Shown here: piece by piece, positions 63,601 to 64,000 of the stretch | Numbering within the stretch: position 1 is the first letter of the stretch | Layout of the letters: each line of letters starts with the position of its first letter | DNA from: Streptomyces sp. CB02056 | GTDB taxonomy: Bacteria > Actinomycetota > Actinomycetes > Streptomycetales > Streptomycetaceae | Length of the DNA: 64,000 bases | Reading direction: 5' to 3' | Assembly: GCF_001905545.1 (NCBI RefSeq) | Contig: NZ_LIPD01000011.1 | Coordinates: 125,495 to 189,494, forward strand | Notes under the pieces: model-generated | What the model was told of the DNA's origin: nothing | The model's database searches: none | Seen by the model: the letters and a program-made list of their open reading frames with translations, nothing else | Program-made: the position numbers and the translations under genes

Positions 63601-64000
63601 GGCGTCGCCACGGCGGTGGAGACCGTTGTTCAGGAGCAGTCCGAGCTGGACCGGGCCCGCGAGCAGTTGGTCGCGGCGGGTGCGGATGAGGGGGAGCGGG
63701 CCGAGATCGGCGCGCGGCTGGACGAGCTGCTGGCGGCGTTGGACGAGAGCGGTGCGGACGCGGAGGACCGGCAGGGTGTCGGTGTGGCCCTGCAGATGGG
63801 GTCCTTCCGGCAGGCGTTCGCGGACCTTGGTCAGACGCAGCGCGTGCAGGTGCTCCGGCTGCTGGCGCAGGCGCTGCGGGATCGCCTGGGGCACGGGGCG
63901 CAGCCGATGGTGGCGCTGCTGGTGACGGTCCTGGCCGCGGCGCAGCAGATCCGGGACGAGGTGCCGGTGGCGGCCGCGGGGGAGTCCCCGCGTGACCTGG
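48637..64000 (+). CDS. Giant type VII-linked polymorphic toxin-like protein, 3' partial: WXG domain, repeats, then three GT-NTase-peptidase modules
   Basis: ATG with GAGGTGG upstream; the frame stays open to the window end (at least 5,121 residues). Residues 1-190: WXG-like helical domain (FQWTGDG, Trp41) and long hydrophobic helices, as in other type VII toxins. About 190-690: Pro/Gly-rich linker. About 696-896: 49-residue repeats. About 1126-1332: Lys/Glu/Ala-rich 51-54-residue repeats. About 1360-1455: Ala/Glu/Arg coiled coil. From about 1707, a ~1,350-residue module occurs three times: TcdA/TcdB-like glycosyltransferase (ASDILR ... GGIYTDGD, DXD at 1960-1962), GlnD/DUF294-like nucleotidyltransferase (GYGRTDL...DLD at 2435-2448) and a clan CD peptidase-like domain (His2844, Cys2892). 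EccC, encoded directly upstream, would export it. No delivery domain like that of clostridial toxins is seen. The frame was checked at more than twelve points through the gene and no stop was found; I cannot exclude a sequencing frameshift. The N-terminal domain, glycosyltransferase and repeats are well supported, the other domain names less so. Confidence 0.9.
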   Translation, partial: MADNGFSISDIYALGNQWIELGNTVYAARYGTSMAMDKFQWTGDGMVAAHDAWNLVGNSVLDPAVTTCWKIGDAINDYGRALEKIMAAEQKAANAAGLASIIATILGFVLPFGLGLLARLIAPLLEGLITLITNILRTIGESLQTILNIGAFIGGAVAGGLLQLGTDLLAQLIADKIYDVPFEIDWAAEGMSMGFGAVFGGLGGLAGLRGPKEVGIGGGPKGVGGKGVTPPKVDPPGVKPPVTEHVPLPGRGSVPLPEGPGHIGGVTPGGIGKVPPPELFPGGGKPLGAEPGSVPPGRSPVAPGGVEPPKTGIPHEAPGSTPPGPPRTTTPGRGPEPVTREPGQLNPSGTHQPTPGGQVKPGTGVHEPGAGGIGNVAPPKSTGGQIGGQETHGPLGGKDGSLPDATSRSVNETGGNGGSRGTVNGNGTGNVTRPGPNEQTPGHSQSETPVDNQTYKASFDRQPGGTRPGSDVGANGRPSSASARVEGDNAVVATDRNSLSAKTPGNHDGLPGGNNNRPEGVKQPLKEGAEAPTNNQRTATGGGTTPRDTPLEPMRDNGKSGGSSGSAPKGNERTNQSTGGQKPLTRELEPQAPENSNRQSTASSAREHEGSTNGTKQTTSESTAPGKGDRPTSEQTRQNGQQEGTTGKSEGVASKKPSTRPFGARKVMTIADLPPEGSGPKSGAPEPGMRPGSSNVRTLNDLPSEHGAGGSAKGGSSGEKPLVDRGTGSTLDGKPGEKWVSRDSADRRSMTMDDLPADGPVKGGSPKEKPLVDRGTGSTLDGKPGEKWVSRDSADRRSMTMDDLPADGPVKGGSPKEKPLVDRGTGSTLDGKPGEKWVSRDSGDRRSMTVNDLPADGPVKGGSPKEKPLVDRGTGSTLDGKPGEKWVSRDSGDRRSTTMDDLKKSGDADTPSPREHEGGTDGSKQKPSAGEAPGKGDRPTPDQTRQNGRQEGTTTKSEGSAPKKPTVRPFGPEKVRTLADGPQDGAGPRSSTSESGMRSGGSNVKTVTEAKPTESGAGGSTKVGSSTEKPVSKTEPFSGRGDRLGGGARVSEDAGASNRTGPRSGSQQEFPNAETSTNSRGPQSELAAKQETAANARIAKAKAEADAAAAAKAGAGAEAGNAGAKVKSGAGVEGSGSSERVKSPSELTDKREAAARREAAGNAWATEPKGEAPAGAKVKSGAGVEGSGSSERVKSSAELTDKREAAAKREAAGKAWVTPKGEEPAGASEKSGAAVGGSASSERVKSPSESAASSEMREAAAKREAAGKDWVTPKGEEPAGASEKSGAAVGGSGSSERVKSPSELTDKREAAAKREAAGKAWVTPKAEADAAAVEKPGAGSAARSRVPEKPSPGARGEEARLAAQKHAEVMDRWLEHKRQDPETRKLTEQRAEEARQAAEKQAERRAEVAAERRERAAAEREASERTKAQVAEAEARADRRRAEAAAAEDARWRELLQDLRDKSGGNSGTIGEISFAEARARITQRADAALRKPMREYTGPADFEAMDRYLAPHQVAAEAEAWHELARELGINVGSLARQGLMPTFPRNLPERPGGRVAFEAEASPVSKTGPVGGKGKGLAVEPVETVEAVKPGKPVEAVETVVKEPEEEITVLRAPNPDETWAQMEAREARELAAAIELSTRLRQQPSGGGGPITSASAASGSRTGSALTPEAKAKLLQVPTQALDEVSPAEGSASTQPEVPVVAQPEAPFTAQELIDELVGLMPGVPQAPAGLLGPDVFGDRVVPPAPEFLQGYDYRQLKSESRVAFFRALDLARATAPTAEGLAPETLGQHPESVVESSGIRTMSRSTGSGFLRKWVRIPRLVHSIWLGGPLSADNEHTGPFMTNVQDSADGPGQEFTHVIWTDVTRARVAEARAAEGTGDDTPELATVRAMVTWAGTRPRGNVVLVNVDEVFSAEAPMGLEAAYKMETAKRLGQGYASASDILRLEVLGRFGGIYTDGDNRLRTDPTPAVRRIVESDQGFAVAKVGNSGMANAVLIAPAGHRAVRQHLEVLRRNYLRSSHENTVRGGYFQYLDRMSVSKTDFREADKMAGEDPVWVQGHTEERDKNAVLYLSGTGINIWADLAHGLGLKGPGRLPVVEPGVFEIGVGNTWVPREQPAAEAEPAEGDQQPEAPDRAATLLAARNIINTLIRELSYQNGKLALSEVAARVARHPQPALLWDTVIGFLAGHPELRTRVQWRTVQKYDAGTRPIGAPVPLPPWSAGLLVPEPGEVEGIKTGRGVERVRMLAPEEVPPPAATGVLQVPTQAVDGVVPAVTDLDRAREQLVAVGAGAEEQAAIVARLDDLVAALDEIGAGAEARQGVGTALQMGSFQQAFADLGQAQRLEVLRLLAQALRDGLEPGAQPMLALLVTVLLAAQQIRDEVPVAAAGESPCDLARRLTTFADGILAGAVAWARESMRGVPTAPYAVVAVAGYGRTDLTPAADLDFGLLGAQADAAWLRSLTNLAAGWLDLARQFLPVNGSAAAPFQADIMWFNPNLAVFDPEAVLEHALAASADELTPKHGVMHDTRLIELAPLTGALAAVTSHEGQRELFRRFAQERSGRGDAEVEWAALRESLAGLPRPETLAQVNSVNVKTGLMRQLTVATRHLYAAYRAVAKPDTPWRLSTGERLEELIAGKVLPGPLGRRLVDAYVLGLSLRQRLHQAYGGERDEVATAQVAEPPNGLERLLPEEQEQLAAAIGVLHEVQGSLGALWSKVQSSAPSRWKTLFGRRPVADQSVDLVPDTVEPGELWDADLELPLVGGGSVRLGDVQSLTIVAPETGLPQGRAFHTEDELAQRREVLRNFDLGRRWLLEVDGQGRVVTGYRKVPWGTGGRRYLALLHGNRDFAVLPLSGPVGTVKVTATGLARTLRRRPSVQQLAAGDEIVLAACDAALPASDGGPSLAQEVADATGRVVWAPTGKIAALSTDLDADAGFLMYPAADGTPGVWIRFTPNGVETVQVSDESVGASEAGPVSRASVPLAPSQSSTGVVMTGVEDTEEEQSESEEDADDLEELDDLEELDPAEGFAWSQQPQHPGNQGEGSGSVQAQVSTVMQPEAPFTAQELIDELIDLMPGAPQASVAPVGLLGPDVFGDRIVPAAPEFLRGYDYRKLKSRSRVGFLRALDLARETAPTAQELTPDTLGLHSGSVVESDQSQTMPRRSGPIHLPKPVRIPRLVHSIWLGGPLSMDNEHTGPFMTNVQHSADGLGEGFTHVIWTDVTRARVAEAKAAAAAGTDDVPAELATVWAMVEWARSRPNRNVVLVNVDEVFSAEAPMGLEAAYKMETAKGLGQGYASASDILRLEVLNRFGGVYTDGDNRLLKDLDREVRRIVESEQGFAVARASAATTVPSATTSTIGTTTGFTKTTRTSKGGLANAVLIAPAGHRAVRQHLEVLRRNYLRRSNENTVRGVYFQSRKPSHISGADFREAKTWVKTDPGEPTRHTDDGEKNAVLYLSGTGVNIWADLAHGLGLKGPDALPLVTSEIFEIGTGNTWVPREQPAAAVQLPEVPDREATLLAARRIINTLIRELSYQSGKLALSEVAARVARHPRPDLLWDTVIGFLAHHPELRERVQWRTVQKLDGATKPTGSPVVLPPWSDSLLVRVEEAKPRAGVERVRMVAPETVAPPASTVPAAGLLQVPTQSVDGVATVVETAVQEQSELDRARELLVAVGADAGERAAIGAGLDRLVAALDGSGASAEDRQGVGTALQMGPFQQAFADLGQTQRLGVLQLLAQALLDGLRPGAQPMVALLVTVLLAAQQIRDEVPVAAAGESPRDLARRLTGFADGIMADAVAWARESMRGEATAPYAVVAVAGYGRTDLTPAADLDFGLLGSQQDAVWLESLTKLAAGWLDLARQFLPVNGTVSAPFQADILWFNPNLVVFDPEAVLEFALAGPGGEPGPTHGVMHDTRLIELAPLPGALAAVTSREGQRELFRTFTEERGLRLDPEVEWIALREAFDRLRRPETLAQANTVDVKADFMRQLTVATRHLYAAYRAVAKPETEWRLSTGERLEELITARVLPAALGQRLVDAYRLALSLRQRLHRAYGGEQDKVATVTAAGPLNGLERLLPQEQEQLAVALGALRELEGSLDALWVTVRPPVQAPSRWKNLFGRRPVADQSVGLVPDTVEPAELWDADLELPLVGGGSVRLGDVQSLTIVAPGTGLPQGRAFHTEDELTQRREVLRSFDLGRRWLLEVDGQGQEVTGYRKVPWGTGGRRYLALVHGNRDFAVLPLSGPVGTVKVTATGLARTLRRRPSVQQLAAGDEIVLAACDAALPASDGGPSLAQEVANATGRVVWAPTGKIAALSTDLDADAGFLMYPAADGTPGVWIRFTPNGVETAQVSDESVGASEAGPVSRGTAPQVPSQSSTGVATTDVVEEQPQLPENQGEGSTQAQAQAPEPPFTAHELIDELVSLMPGGPQAPAAPADPLEAMLGPDLFGDRVVPPAPEFLQGYGYDQLKSESRTAFFRALDLASEAATPTAEGLAPKALGQDPESVIESGALQTVRRRSGSMHLPKRVRIPQLVHSIWLGGPLSADNAHTGPFMANVQESADGLGREFTHVIWTDVTRARVAEAAAAAGTGDDTPELATVRAMVAWARSRTHRNVVLVNVDEVFSAEAPMSLEAAYKMETAKGLGQGYASASDILRLEVLDRFGGVYTDGDNRLLKNPVPEVRRIADSKRHFAVATASLADAPGARAGTTARGGLANAVLIAPAGNTAVQEHLRVLRSNYQRSSHQNTFRGEYFRPRGQEDNTEANFQQADVVAGPPVWVQNHTEENEKNAVLHLSGTGVNIWADLAYGLGLSGPGALPVVERGVFEIGVGNTWVPPRPSAVPGAQLPEVPDRAATLLAARRIINTLIRELVYQNGKLALSEVAARVARHPRPELLWDTVIGFLARHPELRDLVRWRTVRKVGAGTGPADQPVALPPWSAGLLVPASEPVAGFTAGSDVERVRMVAPGEVPPPAATGAVAGLLQVPTQSVDGVATAVETVVQEQSELDRAREQLVAAGADEGERAEIGARLDELLAALDESGADAEDRQGVGVALQMGSFRQAFADLGQTQRVQVLRLLAQALRDRLGHGAQPMVALLVTVLAAAQQIRDEVPVAAAGESPRDL
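50722..51340 (+). repeat. Near-identical 147-bp tandem repeats in the giant gene
   Basis: Units begin at 50722 (159 bp), 50881, 51028 and 51175, and a partial fifth at 51322. The last three periods are exactly 147 bp (49 codons). Each unit includes DRGTGSTLDGKPGEKW and a terminal DDLPADGPVKGG-type turn. The copies are almost identical at nucleotide level. They form a Gly/Lys/Asp-rich, probably unstructured spacer. Confidence 0.9.
52012..52630 (+). repeat. Four 51-54-codon Lys/Glu/Ala-rich tandem repeats in the giant gene
   Basis: The reference Gly codon recurs at 52021, 52177, 52330 and 52492 (156, 153 and 162 bp). Each unit reads roughly SSERVKSPSEL, then KREAAAKREAAGKAW, then PKGEEPAGA. 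The helical REAAAKREAA segments suggest an extended rod between the linker and the coiled coil that follows. Confidence 0.88.
53755..57807 (+). repeat. Effector module 1 of the giant protein (GT - NTase - peptidase)
   Basis: Module 1 begins at PEAPFTAQELIDELV. Glycosyltransferase: IPRLVHSIWLGGPL at 54097, VVLVNVDEVF, then ASDILRLEVLGRFGG and DGD at 54514-54522. Nucleotidyltransferase: GYGRTDLTPAADLDF at 55939, with the DLD acids at 55972-55980. Peptidase-like: LALLHG with His at 57166 and EIVLAACD with Cys at 57310, 48 residues apart. An acidic stretch (EEEQSESEEDADDLEELDD) leads into module 2. Confidence 0.85.
57808..61848 (+). repeat. Effector module 2 of the giant protein
   Basis: It has the same order as module 1, offset by 4,053 bp (1,351 codons). 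DGD is at 58582-58590; GYGR at 60088 and the DLD acids at 60121-60129; HG histidine at 61321 and catalytic-type cysteine at 61465. All key residues are kept. The glycosyltransferase has an extra Thr/Ser/Ala-rich insert (SAATTVPSATTSTIG region, about 58670-58755) absent from module 1. The linker to module 3 is rich in Gln. Confidence 0.85.
61849..64000 (+). repeat. Effector module 3 of the giant protein (cut by the window end)
   Basis: It begins 4,041 bp after module 2. The glycosyltransferase has IPQLVHSIWLGGPL and DGD at 62632-62640. The helical region before the nucleotidyltransferase is present, but the window ends at VPVAAAGESPRDL, just before the GYGR motif. Whether module 3 has intact NTase and peptidase domains, and whether more modules follow, cannot be seen. 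Confidence 0.85.

Noticed and set aside
48262..63894. A 5,210-codon open frame on the minus strand opposite the giant gene
   Set aside because: It is the antisense shadow of the plus-strand gene. Its translation is almost entirely Arg/Gly/Pro/Leu/His with no domain, it overlaps the end of eccC, and the plus strand carries consistent protein motifs in three aligned modules.

Overview
This is high-GC actinobacterial DNA, most likely Streptomyces or a close relative such as Kitasatospora. The evidence is GC-rich third codon positions, frequent GTG starts, ATGA/GTGA gene overlaps, and families typical of that group (MbtH, SnoaL-like, NarL-type regulators, lasso peptide genes, actinobacterial type VII secretion genes). 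I saw no rRNA, tRNA, CRISPR array or insertion sequence.

Positions 1-16019 hold the 3' end of a nonribosomal peptide (NRPS) cluster. A large synthetase (cut by the window start) carries modules predicted for Ser, an unassigned residue and Gly, ending in a thioesterase. The middle adenylation domain is reduced to a C-terminal remnant. A separate Thr-type adenylation-carrier protein is encoded convergently nearby and is a natural candidate for loading that module in trans. MbtH, a SnoaL-like protein, a mycofactocin-type short-chain dehydrogenase, a type II thioesterase and an atypical LuxR-family regulator complete this part.

Positions 16020-27496 are a compact class I lasso peptide cluster of the siamycin/MS-271 type. 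It has a sensor kinase, two ABC exporters, a precursor with four core cysteines, cyclase, RRE protein, leader protease, a MauE-like/DsbA-like disulfide pair, a CapA-family protein related to the MS-271 peptide epimerase, and a response regulator. The core ends in Phe where the siamycins have Trp.

Positions 27497-35593 hold ordinary chromosomal genes: an L,D-transpeptidase lipoprotein, a membrane-anchored XRE protein, a two-component system and two tandem serine hydrolases.

Positions 35594-64000 are a type VII secretion locus: four WXG100-like proteins in two pairs, EccD, a LuxR regulator, an exposed membrane-anchored protein, a beta-helix/AAA+ EccA-like protein, EccC, and one giant open reading frame from 48637 running off the window (more than 5,120 codons). 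The giant protein begins with a WXG-type secretion domain, continues through proline-rich linker, two tandem repeat arrays and a coiled coil, and then carries a ~1,350-residue module three times (the third is cut by the window end). Each full module appears to contain a TcdA/TcdB-type DXD glycosyltransferase, a GlnD/DUF294-like nucleotidyltransferase and a clan CD (caspase/CPD-like) cysteine peptidase. This looks like a type VII-linked, large-clostridial-toxin-like polyprotein effector and is the most remarkable feature of the window.
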